Positions 36,360 through 49,180 are shown, counted from the first letter of the stretch. The stretch is DNA of 64,000 nt from Notolepis coatsorum (GCA_963971535.1 OZ020589.1:52779509-52843508), one strand, 5' to 3'. Notes: a model not told the origin generated them from the letters alone. Made by a program: numbers and translations.

Positions 36360-36977
36360 CTTTTTTTTTGACCAAATATTTTTATTTTCAATTTTCAAAC
36401 ATGAAACAACACAACTCATAACACAATAATAACAATAATACATAAAAGACATCCAAGAACATAAACTAACACAACACTGATTAGACAATAAGGTTGACAC
36501 CAAATAAAAGTATAATAAAATAAAATAAAATATATACTATAAAAATTGCTCACCGAATCCCCTCCACCTCCAGGCCTGGCAACCGCAAGCCCCATCCCGG
36601 AGGACCCCCAGCCCGGCCCCCCCGCGAGCCAAAGCACCATGCCTCTTTAGCGCCTCGACCCGCAGAGACTCCGAACTGTGGCCACCCCCAGCCAGAGCCC
36701 ACGATCACCAGACCCAGATCAGAAGGGGGTCCGAAAATATACATAGAATCAACATTGAATGAAAAATAATAAATAAAACAAAAATACAAAAAACACCATA
36801 ACCATCAACACACATGAATATTCGCTCGTTCTCCCCCCCCCCCTCCCTTTTGCCCCAGGACCCCAACGTGAGACATCAATATAACACCTTATTCAGTGCT
36901 CATCTTCCAGAATCATATGCGTTCTTTTAGTTTTTCCACCACTGCCCACCATACCGCGATATTGGCCTCATTAACAC

Positions 36978-37571
36978 CTATGACACGTGCAGTGGAAATC
37001 TCCAAATAAATAACATCAAGATAGGTGAGAATCCATACCTTCGGACATAATTATCTGGTTGTATCCAGCGTGAGGCAATCAGCTTTTTGGCAGCCATCAG
37101 ACCAGCCAAAATGAGTCTCTTTACTTGTGCAGAGGTCGGCAGTTGAGAAACATCATTTAACAAAAAAACTGAAGGCAAGGCCGGTATAGTTAGAGAGAAA
37201 ATCTCTGACAGCTGAGTGGTGACATTTTCCCAAAAGCTCTCAACAGGAGAGCATTCCCAATACATATGCATGTATGTTCCAATGGCACCGGCTGGACACA
37301 AGGTACATCGAGAGTCAGGCCTGAGACCCATCAGGTTCAATCGCCTGGGGGTCAAATAAGTCCTATGAACAAAATATTTATGAATCTGTTGGTGATCTGG
37401 GTTGCGTAGCCTAATATTTTCCCATACCGCATCCCAGTCAAAATCTATATCCAACTCAGGGATATCCTTTCTCCAAATCGTATCTAAGGGTAGGTTTTTT
37501 AGGGTTGTATGAGGAGTTAAGTAGGTGCCGATAAAAGTCAGAGACGAAGCCTCTCGATGTCTCTCTGTCAT
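36978..37571 (-). pseudogene. L1-type ORF2, C-terminal domain
   Basis: 197 codons with KYFVHRTYLTPRRLNLMGL, DSRCTLCPAGAIGTYMHMYW and ECSPVESFWENV. This is the typical Cys-rich C-terminal end of L1/Tx1 ORF2 (C-x2-C ... H-x3-W-x-C). It is separated from the reverse-transcriptase part by about 230 bp with frame breaks. Confidence 0.75.
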
Positions 37572-37803
37572 AGAAGAATTTCTGAAACCGATGACGTTCT
37601 AGTGGAGCGTCCCATGGAACTCAGTGAGCCTTTAGTGCTGCCCTCATTTGTAAATAAAAGAAAAAGGTGTTACCGGGGAGATCAAATTCGTTGGATAGGT
37701 CCTGAAAGGACCGGATACCAGAGTCATTGAACATATCCCTCAATAAATGGATCCCTTTCCCCTCCCATCTGGGGAATCTAATGGGTCGTTGTCCAATAAG
37801 GAG

Positions 37804-38684
37804 CTAATTGTTATTGAATAGTGGGGAGTACGTGTGCCACTTATGACGGTTAGTGCATGCTTTCTGGGTGTCACGCCAAATCTGGATCACATGTGTGATC
37901 AGAGGTCCAAATCGTAATTTGCATTGCTTAATTGAGATGTTGGTATACACAATATCTTGAAGTCTGTGTGGGGATACCTTCTCCTCCTCCAATGGGTGCC
38001 AGGAAACAGCCGCTTGAGCGTCAAACCAAGTGATAAGAGGTCTTAGAGAGTAAGCTTGGAAATAATACTTAAAGTCTGGAAATGCTAAACCCCCGTCGAG
38101 CTTACTCCTCTGTACAGTGGATCTCTTTAAGCGTGGGCGTTTGTTATTCCAGACGAATTTATATGCAGCAGAGTGCAGTTTTTGCCAGTAACCAACAGGA
38201 GGGGACAACGGGAGCATGGAGCTGATAAAATTAATTCTAGGTAAGACATTCATCTTAATTTTGGACCACCTGTCAAAATCCTTCGTAATCCTGTCACCCA
38301 AGCTGGAGTAGTTATACTTTACTGTCTGGTTGACAGTTGGGAATATTTCAATCCCCAGGCATTTAAAGTGCTCTACCATGAGAATATTTGCTGGAAGGAG
38401 GGTTGCCTTCGCAGCCTCGTTGAGTGGAAGAAAGGCTGATTTTGGCCAGTTGATCTTAAATCCAGATAGGCTGCCGAAATCATCTATTACTTGGAGGAGG
38501 TAGGGCAGAGAGACGGCTGGGTTCTGCATAAATAGGAGTACATCATCCGCGTATAAGCTGATATGGTGATGTGTGCCCTTAATCGACACAGGGGATATAA
38601 CCCGGGATTGTCTTATGTAGTGAGCTAAAGGTTTGAGCGATAAAGCAAAGAGTCCTGGGCTAAGAGGACACCCCTGTCTAGAAG
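37804..38684 (-). pseudogene. L1-type ORF2 reverse transcriptase, C-terminal half
   Basis: It contains GTHHHISLYADDVLLFM with the catalytic YADD box, then SGFKINWPKSAFLPLN and FKCLGIEIFPTVNQT, all characteristic of L1-clade RT palm/thumb. Upstream residues up to about 38684 still read as RT (near a Gly-Cys-Pro-Leu-Ser-Pro sequence). The endonuclease and the first half of the RT are absent, replaced by the LINE fragment at 38685-39345. Confidence 0.85.
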
Positions 38685-39345
38685 ATTTGATTTGATTTGA
38701 TTTGATATTTTTTATTTTCGTGTCTTACATACAGATGTATGCCCAGCCCATATGGGCTTACAAGACACATAACAATAAGTATATAATAATATACTTTACC
38801 AATTACTTAACAAATGACATAGACCAAGATGGCCATAAAAAAAGAAAAATACAAGAAAATACAATAAAACGTAATATAACACAAGCTGTACTCAATGTAA
38901 ATAAACAGAAAAACAGAAAAACAAGGTGAATTCAAATACAATTATATAGGATACAGTGTGTTTTGTCTCAGGTGCCATGCCTTCTCCAAAAATCTTGCAA
39001 AACCGAAGATGTCCTCCACAAAAAAACAACTCAACATACAGCTCTCAGACTGCCAAAACAAATCTGGGTTTGCAATTTGAATTTTTTCAAATAAAGCCCT
39101 CCTCAAAGTGGTGTACAAAGGGCAATAAAAAACAAAATGATATTCATCCTCCACCACTCCCAGATCACACAGAACACACAGCCGCTCCTCCTCAGGTTTA
39201 CCCTGGAATCTACCCACTTCCACAGCCAATGGCAGGGTGCCAGACCTCAACTGGGCACACAGAGACCTCCGTCTTCTCTTTAAGTTTAACATTACATAAG
39301 GTTCAGTAAAATACGAGTGCGAGACCGCCTCAGGTACCCGCTCCA
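38685..39345 (-). mobile_element. 3' fragment of a different LINE nested in the L1
   Basis: A TTTGA-type pentanucleotide repeat at 38685-38705 is the tail. The frame 39373-38942 on the minus strand encodes LRSGTLPLAVEVGRFQG, ERLCVLCDLGVVEDEYHFVF and CPLYTTLRR, a C-x2-C ... H-x3-C-type LINE C-terminus. It ends near 38942 and is followed by A+T-rich 3' UTR. It is 5'-truncated around 39345. Confidence 0.7.
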
Positions 39346-39350
39346 GCCTC

Positions 39351-40672
39351 TCACTGCCCGTCGCTCGGCGCATGCTCCACCGCGGCCTGTCCGCTCCCCC
39401 CCGTCGGAACGACCTTGCTGCTTCTTCGGATATATTCCTCCGCCTCGGATGGTGATTTGAACAGCCGGTTGCACGATACCTCTCCCCGTCCCGTCTTTAC
39501 CTTTAACGTTGCTGGGAATAGCAGAAACACCTCCATAGCTCGCTCCCGTGCCAGGTCCATAGCTCCTGCGAACGCTCTACGCCGCTTATCCGTATGGTTT
39601 CTAAAGTCAGCGGCGAATCATAATGTTTTTTTTGATCCACTTTTTCTCCCATTTTCTATATTTTCTCCCATCCCAATTTCGTATCATCCAATTCAACCCT
39701 CCCCTGTCATGAACGCTGTTTCTTGCCTCCCACAAGCCGGCTGCAATGTGGACTAAGTCATACATAGCACAAGTCCCCTCCGGTACTTGAGGTAACAGCA
39801 GTCGCATCTTTTCACCTGCGCAGCTCGATCTCTCAGTGGCGAGGAGTAACGCGTGGGAGGCTCACGCTGCCCCAGACACTTCCTGATTCTACTGCGCAGG
39901 CGCACCAACCGACCTGTAGGAGACGCGGTCCACAACGCCCAATCCCCACCCTTCAGTTTCCCTCCCCGTAATACGGCCAATGTGTATTACTGCGGACGAC
40001 CAGCTAAACTGAAAACAATGTGGAGAGCTGGATTCGAACACGCGAACCCAGCGTCTCCACATTGGTGGCAAGTGCCTTGCCCACTACACCACCTAGCCGC
40101 CCCTCGGCGAATCATAATGTACGTCCATTTACCACCGGAGGTTTCTGCCTGGCCTCCCTTAGTATGTGCTGCCTCGTCTGGAATCTCAGGCAGCAGAAAA
40201 TAAATGTGCGGGGGTTTGCACGTCCGCCCTTCATCTGGGTAGCGGGCCTATAAATCCTGTGTGCTCTTTCAATTTCAGGCCGAGCTAGCTTAGGGAACCA
40301 GTTTGGGATCATTTCTTCAAGATACCCAATCGGGTCGTCATCCTCCGTCTCGTCAGGCAGACCGTAGATTCTCACATTGCATCTCCTTCCGCGGTCCTCC
40401 AGGTCTGCCGCCTTCAATTCACAATCACGCAGCCTGTCCTCCAAGATTAATATCCCTGCGACGTTGGTCTCAGCAGCCTGTACGACCGCGGACATACCCT
40501 CCTCCGCCATGGTTAAACGTGTGCCTATTACAGCCACCTCCTCTTGCAACATATCAACCCTGCCCGCTAGCTTAGCCAAGATAGCGTCCGTCTCCTCTCG
40601 GAATATCGACCTGATGAGATCTCTATCTACTTCGTCCAAGGTTCCCAACTTGCTCTGTGTCTGTTTAGACAT
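39351..40672 (-). pseudogene. L1-type ORF1, split by a SINE
   Basis: The N-terminal part (40672-40105) starts MSKQTQSKLGTLDEVDRDLI, has a coiled coil (residues about 25-90) and an RRM-like GRRCNVRIYGLPDE, followed by ERAHRIYRP. The C-terminal part (39626-39351) reads MDLARERAMEVFLLFPATLK and ends at 39351. The two parts are separated by the SINE at 39627-40104 with a 16-bp target duplication. ORF1 proteins of this type are RNA-binding chaperones of the L1 particle. Confidence 0.85.
39627..40104 (-). mobile_element. tRNA-derived SINE, copy 2
   Basis: A perfect 16-bp target duplication, cggcgaatcataatgt, flanks it (39611-39626 and 40105-40120). On the minus strand the head contains an A-box (tggtgtagtgg) and B-box (gttcgaatcc) in tRNA spacing. 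The tail ends in an A-run. It has the same family landmarks as 8660-9118 and 43748-44222. Confidence 0.95.
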
Positions 40673-40793
40673 AATTCCGACTTCTGGAAAATTAAATGGT
40701 ATAAAAAATAATAAGTAATCAAGGATAATGTTGTCCGGTTGCTGAGCACAGGAAAATCAGCCAGCCATGCGCTGTGGGGCGGGACCGGAAGCC

Positions 40794-41755
40794 CCGGAAC
40801 ACCTTTTCCCAGGTCTAGATAGATCTATCTTTCTATCACTCGCTCTTACTCACTTTCTCTCTACCTCTTGTTATGGAAAATGTTAAAGGACAAAAGATGA
40901 GCCGTTTGTATAAATCATTCTGAGTCGTTATTAAAAATAGAAAACATAGTTTATTTCATCTGTGGCCACAAATGAAAGTTCAGTTTACAATCAGAGACTT
41001 CATGTTCGCACATAAGAGTCTGACCAGCAAAGTTACTAAGAGGTCTGGGCAGAACGTACATTAATACACACTTGCAAGACGTAACATTATACATCAGATA
41101 TGATGATGAAAGTAAATAAAAATGGTTCCCAGTTACGGGAAGTAATAGCACAACCTTGCTTTGGCTGGCTGGGAAGATAACCTTGGTACTTTCTGACCTT
41201 TTAAAGAGAAACACACACATTATACTAGCTGGCCATATTGAACCATTCAAGCTGTACAAAGATAAAATGATATCTCAACACAGATCTATAATGACATAAT
41301 GATATTTTCTACGACACTCTCTGTGTCAATCTCTCTGTGTCAATCTCTCTCTCTTTCTATCTCTGTTTCTCTCTCTACCTCTCTCTATGTCTCTCTATCT
41401 ACCCCCTCTCTATCTGTCATATTATCTCCTGAGGTTTACAGCAACGTTTATGTTGCTGAATGATTACGTTTGCGGTCCAAGTTAAAAAGAAACGCCGTTT
41501 TTGGCAGGATGAAATTGTGTGAAACGCTGAAATTGTGTTTCCGTTCTGGATACTCGCCAAAACTCGCAGACAATGGTGCCATGTAATCTGCGCGAGCCGG
41601 ATACGGAGCTGTTGTTGCTCAGCGCCCATGCGCAGTAGAGACCTGCACGGTTATTTCCAGTGTTTACAGCAGAGCTGTCCCAAGGAGCTGCGGCTACCAT
41701 GTGTTGTCAAGTTATTGTTATAAGGAGCCCAGTCCAAGCTACAACAGTCTGCATT
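40794..41755. mobile_element. TIR element copy B, right piece
   Basis: It continues copy A from 14334 onward and, unlike copy A, preserves the right terminus (41640-41755), which is the reverse complement of the left terminus at 13922-14150. CT-rich patches at 41320-41410 match 14860-14950. No coding potential. Confidence 0.8.
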
Positions 41756-41825
41756 CCCTTAACAATTGTTTGTATTGAGCCGTATTGTATTGTACCCATT
41801 CTGAAATCTGTTAAATAAAGTTTAC
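41756..41825 (+). repeat. LINE 3'-tail fragment
   Basis: Reverse complement of the tail module at 13855-13922, again directly abutting the TIR element. The LINE tail was therefore already joined to the TIR element before the block was duplicated. Confidence 0.7.
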
Positions 41826-41828
41826 ATC

Positions 41829-42000
41829 CATTCATTCTGCTAGCATTAACGTTACCAAGCTGCTAGCCACAATTCTATACTGTTATACTGGCATATCCCA
41901 ATCACGTTAGCACGTAAGCTAACAAACTTCGCTGCTAGCCACAATGCTATACTGTTATACTGGCATATTCCAATCACGTTAGCACGTAAGCTAATAAAAT
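41829..42000 (+). repeat. ~72-bp tandem duplication
   Basis: Two copies of 'gctgctagccacaat' followed by 'ctatactgttatactggcat' and 'caatcacgttagcacgtaag' (starts near 41860 and 41930). Confidence 0.85.
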
Positions 42001-42345
42001 CAGCGACGATCTTTTTGTGAGACTAAACTCCGCTCTTGGTGGTCAATTGTGTTGATGTTAGTTTTGTTTCATCAACAAATGAGACAGAACACACAGTGAA
42101 TGTATCCGTTTTGTTTATTGGACTTTTATTGCACTTTCTTTGCTGAAAAATAAATGCTACGTTGGCTAAATGGCTCACCCGAGGCATTTAAAGATGGTAG
42201 ATTGTTGATTTTTTGCAGGAAGTGTATTGGCACATTCAACTTTTCTGATTGGTTGAAAATTGCCTTCATGTTTGAATTACATCGCCACCTACTGCTTTGG
42301 CATTGTACTACATGTATATACATCACTGTGCTCAGGAGGCAAAAA
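42001..42345 (-). repeat. Inverted copy of the 13.5/17.7-kb dispersed repeat
   Basis: 42010-42170 is the reverse complement of about 13560-13700, and 42235-42345 is the reverse complement of about 17640-17715. It links the two composite blocks. Confidence 0.75.
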
Positions 42346-42532
42346 CTTGTCTAAGACATGTCTAACTTGCCTGCCATTACGTTGCATTCTGAAAAGCGAA
42401 ACTGACCCTGACAACGAAACGAAAACTGGCCATTAGTGTAACCGCAGCCTTAGTGCTGAACCCCACAAAATCCCTCCCCAAAACCCCCTCCTGCCATTGC
42501 CAACTCTGTTAACTGCTAGTGAAGGTTACTGG

Positions 42533-43290
<758 letters not shown>

Positions 43291-43291
43291 T

Positions 43292-43747
43292 TCACACAGT
43301 GGCTGGGCTGGCTAGGCTAGCAGGCGAGTCCTTGGTGTATATGTCGACGTCTCGCGTCGATTTGGGCTCCACTGTTGTGAGCTCCGGTTCTCTCCCTCTC
43401 GCCTCGGCCTCTCGTCTCATCTGCGGGGGCTTCGGTGTGGGGATGTTGCCGCTTGCTGGTCGGTTGGTGCAACCGATGGCTGCGGTTGTGGCTGCGTTGA
43501 TGTTGTTGATGTCCTCGACGGCCGTCGTCGGTGACTGTGTGAGGAGCCGCTGATTCTTCGCCTGTCGGCGTGTTAAAACCGGTCCCGGGTTTTGGTGAAT
43601 GTCACCCGACAGGAGCAAGTATAATAGAAACATTGATTTTCTATCAAACTTGCCTGTCGGGGGTAGTTTCTTGCGGTCCGGGTTCGATGTTAAAACTCTG
43701 TGAACTGCTGCTATTCCAATCACTGGAATGCTCCGAGCATAATCCAC
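43292..43747 (-). pseudogene. LINE ORF 5' fragment with 2A-like motif
   Basis: The minus-strand frame of 151 codons has a hydrophobic MFLLYLLLSGDIHQNPGPV at 43580-43620. GDIHQNPGP closely matches the 2A ribosome-skipping consensus (D-x-E-x-N-P-G-P, with His in place of Glu). Such a motif sits at the N-terminus of several CR1/L2-type non-LTR retrotransposons of fish and invertebrates. No endonuclease follows; the sequence is cut at 43291 by the inverted-repeat minisatellite. Confidence 0.65.
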
Positions 43748-44222
43748 TTATCCACTTTTTCCCTTATTTTTTAATTTTTTCTCCCATCCGAATTTCGCCT
43801 CGCCAATTCTCCCTTCAATTCTCCCCTCCCCTGTCTCGAACGTTGCTAGACTATGCCTCCCACTGGTCGGCTGCAGTGAGGACGAAGCCTTGCATCACGT
43901 GTCCCCTCCGGTACACGAGGAGGAAGCCGTCGCATCTTTTCACCTGTACAGCGCGATCTCTCAGTGGCGAGGAGTAACGTGTGGGAGGCTCACGCTGCCC
44001 CTGTTACTTCCTGATTCTGCTGTACAGGCGCACCAACCGACCTGTAGGAGTCGCTGTCCACAACGTCCGATCCCCACCCACCAGCTTTCCCACCCCTAAC
44101 ACTGCCAATTGTGTTAGTATGAACGACCAGCCAAGCTGGTAGCAACGCAGAGAGCTGGGCTCGAACCCAGCATCTCCTTCGTTAGTGGCGAGCGCCTTGC
44201 CCACTGCACCACTTAGCCGCCT
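43748..44222 (-). mobile_element. tRNA-derived SINE, copy 3
   Basis: Same family as 39627-40104. The A-rich tail (seen as T-rich) lies at 43755-43790 and the tRNA-like head at 44150-44222, with a B-box 'gggttcgagccc' on the minus strand and a 'tggtgcagtgg' A-box. A target duplication is not clear because it abuts the LINE fragment. Confidence 0.88.
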
Positions 44223-44279
44223 GAGACTGTTTATTTGCGCATTCTTTACTTTCCACTTCTGTCTGGAGTTGATTCAGTG

Positions 44280-44540
44280 GTGAGTTAATGTACAAGTCCA
44301 TAATCTACAGGAGGGAAAGTAAAAAATTCGCAAAATACCTTGTCGATCTGTAGTAGCGTTTGTTTTGCCGGGAGCTCTTTGAAATGCGACCGTCCATGTC
44401 GAAGCCGGATGTTAAGTTTCAATGCGGAAATTAGCTTGCGTTCATTAGTTTGACTGACGTGTTCTGTATGACCCCCGTAATTCATTATAGTTAATTGTAA
44501 AATAGCAACAGTAGTGTAATTATGGTCAAAACCCCACATC
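44280..44540 (-). repeat. Fragment of a TIR-element end
   Basis: 44400-44535 is the reverse complement of about 49710-49830, part of the right end of the 3.8-kb TIR element. A 20-base shared phrase is taattgtaaaatagcaacag. Confidence 0.75.
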
Positions 44541-45040
44541 GCAGAATTTCACAGCGGAATTAAGGAATATCAAAATAAAAGCACACGTTGAACTTGATCA
44601 TGCATATTTATTAGAAAATGTAATTACAGCACTATGTTATCAATAAACATTTATTTAGCCAGGATAGGTTGCCAGAACATACAAAAAAATAATAATAATA
44701 AACATTTTTTTTTACTTGCAAGTAATTTTTTTTCTTTTTCTTTTTTCTTTTTTTACACTGTCACCTACCCGCAACCCCAATTTGGGTCGCGACCCGTAGT
44801 TTGTGAACCACTGCTCTAGTATATTTGCCCTTAAAGGGACAGTGCTGCTTTATTCCCCCTGTGTAAATAAATTAAGCCCTGTTTTTGGCTAACTCTCATA
44901 CCTGTCTTGTGTTGTGCTATTGGGGTCACTTACAAACCGTAACAGTACGACCTGGCCCCGTCGACAACCCCAGCCGGCACAGACAGTGTATGAGAGCCCC
45001 TGCAGCTTGCCAGGCCTCTACTACCAGCATGGCCCCAGTC
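44541..45040. other. hAT-like terminus and repeat boundary
   Basis: 44784-44816 (gggtcgcgacccgtagtttg, then tgaaccactgctctag) is the typical end of fish hAT-type elements. From 44815 a block of about 85 bp (cccttaaagggacagtgctg) recurs at 50006-50092, so the 5.2 kb between may be one nested unit. No gene. Confidence 0.5.
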
Positions 45041-45044
45041 TACT

Positions 45045-45475
45045 AGTTTAGCCCCGGCAGCTAGCACAGCCTCTATGTAAATGTAGCCTTACAGCTAGCA
45101 TAGGCCCTGTAGCTATCCATGCCCAGGCAGCTAACTTTGTCCCTCTGCTAGCCCCACTAGACGTGTAGCTTCCCCAGCTAGCATGGCCTCCAGTTTATGT
45201 GTAGCTTCCCCACAGCTAGGACTGCCCCTTCAGCTAGCTTGTTCTCCTCAGCTAGTCCAGCCACGTCTGCTAGCTTAGCTCCGGCAGCTAGCACAGCCTC
45301 TATACTAATGTAGCCTTACAGCTAGCATAGGCCCTGCAGCTAGCAATGCCCAGGCAGCTAACTCTGTCCCTCTGCTAGCCCCACTCAATGTGTAGCTCCC
45401 CCAGCTAGCACGGCCTCCACTTATGTGTAGCTTCCCCACAGCTAGGACTGCCCCTTCAGCTAGCTTGTGCCCAGG
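45045..45475 (+). repeat. ~230-bp tandem duplication rich in GCTAGC
   Basis: Two copies containing 'cggcagctagcacagcctct' (45052 and 45282) and 'cccaggcagctaac'. Short 'agctagc' phrases also repeat within. The open frame downstream (45467-45742) is Pro/Leu-rich low complexity. Confidence 0.85.
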
Positions 45476-45839
45476 CAGCTAGCCCTGCCTCATCTTCTTG
45501 TCCGGCTTCGACGCCTGGCCCAGCTTCTACGCCCGGGTCCGGCTCCTACGCCTAGCCCACCCGTACTACGCCAGATCCAGCTTCCGGGGGGACCCCAGCC
45601 CCAGGTCCTACTCCTGCGCAGTCGCCTTTCCATCATGACCCCTGCCCCGCTCTCTGTTTTTCAGCGTTCCCACCCCGACGGGCCGGGCTGGTCGCCAGGT
45701 GGCTCCTATGGAGGGGGGGGGGGTACTGTGAGGGCTGGGTGAACACTGCGCGTACTGAGGGTGGTTGGCAATCAGCTCGTCGGGAGAGTATAAGTGTTCC
45801 GACTGCCTTCCACTCATTGCCAGGTCGTCTTGTTGCTTC

Positions 45840-46085
45840 CATCTACTGCTGCGTCTCCGGTGTGAGACGTCGTGCCATCTGTACACTACCACCTACTGTT
45901 GCGTCTCCGGTGTGAGACGTCGTGCCATCTGTACACTACCACCTACTGTCGCATCTCTGGTGTGAGACGTTGTGTCGCTCCCTATTTTCCCCGGGAGGAT
46001 TCCTGTGCGTGTGCGTTTCTCTCTCTCTCCGTGGCTCCTCGTTGTTGGTGTGAGACGTCATTGTCGCTCCCTATTTTCCCCGGGA
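45840..46085 (+). repeat. ~51-bp tandem repeat
   Basis: Repeats of 'gcgtctccggtgtgagacgt' with 'cgtgccatctgtacactacc' (starts 45847, 45899), then more diverged copies with 'gtgagacgt' near 45961 and 46049 and a 'cgctccctattttccccggg' unit repeated twice. Confidence 0.85.
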
Positions 46086-46759
46086 GGATTCCTGTATACT
46101 CGGTCTTTTTTCATGGACCCTTGATTGTTGAGTTGCCTGTCGGCAGTGCTCTGGTGAGTCTTGTACAGACCAGACTCAGAACATTTCACAGTATTCCTGG
46201 ACGGGCCCTCATTTATCAACGTTGCGTACGCACAAATATGTGCGTAACCCGTGTGTACGATCATTTCTAAGCAAAGTGTGTGACTTATCAATTTGAACGT
46301 GTGCTTGACTTTGTGCGTATATTTACGCACAGCTCAGGGCATGCGTACCTGGCACCCGGCGGTAGAATATTGATACTGCAGACGGACGGCATATGCTCTC
46401 ATCAGTTTCATGCATTCGTTTCAACGCGGAAATAAGCTTTCTGAACTCTGAGAAACTTCACGGGAGACTGTTCACTGAGGCGCTGTCGAACCAAGAAGAC
46501 ACAACCGGTGTTATGGGATAAATAAAAGGCTGACTTGTACACGGTGATGTCAGATATCAACGGCTCCCTAAGACCATTGATGCAATTCTGCCTGGACAGC
46601 TCAAAATACTAATAAAGACCGTTCGTTGACCACTGTTTGGCGTTGGTGGTGTGTCATTATAACCGTGCTGTAATATGAATGCCTTTATTAGTTGTGTTCG
46701 ATTGGCTATAATATGATTTTTAGAGGCATTGTAGTAGTTTTCCAACAACTGTTTAAAAT

Positions 46760-47760
46760 TGTACTGTACAACACGGACTCAGAATGGCAAATTTGACGGA
46801 GGTAAACTGCAACATTACATTCATAGCTGACTCAACGTAACTGTCCTTATTTGAACTCCTGGAGAGGGGGCAAATGAGAATAGCAGTTGAGTGAATTACC
46901 ACATACTGTACTGACATTCCTACAATAGACGGCTGTTTAGAACCCCCAAGATCAAATAGACTTCTTGGAACCAAGATTTAGAGATAATGCTGATTGTGAA
47001 GAGGAGCCAGACATTTGGTCTCAAATTACAAAGAGATCAGAGGAAAGCCTTGTGTTTAGGGGAGGGTGGAGACACGGAGGTGTTTTACACCGGGCCCCTA
47101 ACAACAAAGCAGGACGGAACTAGCACTGATTAGAAGCCACCCGTTTAGAAACCGTATTGGCAGCTGTTGAACACCCCAAATTTTAGAAACTGCTAGAAAC
47201 AATCCTAATAAGGAATTCCGGCCTGTAGCTATTCGAGGGTGAAGGTAGCCTATGAACAGGCAGGACTACTGGTCTTCCAATAGGGAGCTCGGTAACGCTC
47301 AGAACGACCCGCCCACATGACGTAATGTTGGGGGCGGAGACCTAGTCTTTAAGATGGTTTGCTCTGAGGAAGAGCGATAGAACCCCACGAACGACAGACA
47401 GCAAACAACAGCCAATCTACACTCTTCCTCCACTCGACAAAGAAGACAGCGGCGACGCCCCGGAGCAGACGAGAGATAACAACGGAAGAACGAGAACAGA
47501 CGTCGAGCCCATAGATATTGAATATTTAGACTGAATCCTACGAATCCTCCGGCATAGTGGTTGCAGCTCGTAGTTTTCATTGCTTTTACTCTTCAAATCG
47601 TTGATTTGTATTGATTGAAATCCTTTTCATTAAACACGGATTCTTCAAATATCAAACTGCTCAGACCTCCCTTTCTCAAGCCGTCGTAACCACCGGTGGC
47701 CGCCGCCGCAAGCTTGTTTTTATAGTACTTCAAGGGCGTTTAAGGTTTTACACAACGCAG
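46760..47760 (+). other. Possible solo LTR
   Basis: G+C-richer sequence within the A+T-rich TIR element, with a 'tctttaaga' TATA-like site (about 47349), a 'cattaaacac' polyadenylation-like motif (about 47628) and a C-rich end. It lacks coding sequence. The exact ends and target duplication are not resolved, so the call is weak. Confidence 0.3.
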
Positions 47761-47820
47761 AGCAGATAGAGGTTTAGTTTCTGATTAAATCAGAACATTT
47801 ATGCCCAAATAGTACTACAG

Positions 47821-47869
47821 CATCTATTTTGTTGTCGGTATTAGCCTAATACCGACAACAAAATAGATG
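47821..47869. repeat. Perfect 23-bp inverted repeat (hairpin)
   Basis: The arm catctattttgttgtcggta+tta (47821-47843) and its exact complement (47847-47869) are separated by gcc. Confidence 0.95.
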
Positions 47870-49180
47870 CCTCTAAAAATCATATACTATTAGGTAGCCT
47901 ATATGAATTACATAATAGCAGCCATAGCCTACATTATGCAACAGAAACTTGCGCATATATAATAGCACAATGCACAGCCCTGTGAAACCTGCACAGTAAA
48001 CTAACTTGATCATTAATCTAGCTGTTGTATCTTTACGCTTATGAAAACATTAAATAATATGTTTTCATTGCATTAACACTTTAATCGCCGAAAACGCTGG
48101 AACTCGTCTTTCCCCGCCATGCTCATTCTGCCGAAGATGCCGTAACTCGTCTTTGATATCAATATTTAAAAAATCTGTGATCGAAATCATATTTCTCCTC
48201 CGGGGACCTGAGATATACTGCTGAGCTCCACTCAACTATCTAACGGTTCAAGAGCGCCATCTGGTGGCCGATCGGCAGATCGCCCAAACCGAAAACCGGA
48301 AACAGGAATCTGGTTCTCATCCAAATTCGGTCCGACCACTCGCTATAGCTCCCGGGACTCCATCTTGACACACTGGATAATCGATCGCTCACCCTAACTC
48401 AATAAACAACATGATTTGGACGTATATACTATTATACAACCTGGAAATGGATCCGGTATTTCTCCATCCCATAATAGAAAAAATTCTGTTCCACGCTCAT
48501 CCCCCAACGGCGCGAGTAAGCCACGGTGAGTTTCAGCGTTATTTTCTAACGTGTTCCATATAAACTGCTCTGATGATCATATGACCCACACTAGGTGAAT
48601 GATATAACGTTGCCCACGGAATTATAAACGACCCCCCGCCCATCCGGTCAACATCAGATGATACGTAGTAACTTCTAGAAGTACCTCCAGTTGAATTTTT
48701 TTATCTGGCACCGATCGCTACCAAACTGTATTTGATCATCAATATAATGCATTTGGGGCTATAAATCAAGTTCTGAAGAAAGTTGCCGAAAACGATAAAA
48801 ACATACTTATACTTTAGACCATATTTTAGTATGAATATGTGAATGAAAAAGTATAACGTTGCTACACCCTGAACAATAGATATAGGACATTGAATGGGCC
48901 ATAATAATGTCAATTTAGCAATACAATTTAAAAAGTTATAGCCCTGCAAAGAAGGGGAACTTCTCCATAGACAAATAGAGATGGCGAGGGGTGGTAAATT
49001 ATGAATTTAACCATGGCGATCAAAGTGTTAATAGCCTATATTCTCAAATGGCATTTAATGGCTAATCGCTATCCTCACGGACGGACCAGTGTATACCTTA
49101 TATCATATCATATTCATATTCATATAATAGTTTACTCTATCAGCATACCAGCATGTAATACGTTCTGAGTGTGTATCTAC

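Larger units (their letters stand above)
36360..40793 (-). mobile_element. L1/Tx1-type LINE with 13-bp target duplication
   Basis: The 13-bp ccggaacaccttt occurs at 36347-36359 and again at 40794-40806. The same site uninterrupted is seen at about 14334 in the other copy of the host repeat. The element reads right to left: 5' end near 40793, ORF1 (40672 down), truncated ORF2, 3' UTR, and an A-tail seen as T-run at 36361-36369. It is itself broken by a SINE and by a piece of another LINE. Confidence 0.88.

Noticed and set aside
45467-45892. Pro/Leu-rich protein genes on both strands
   Set aside because: Compositional frames over tandem repeats; no domain.
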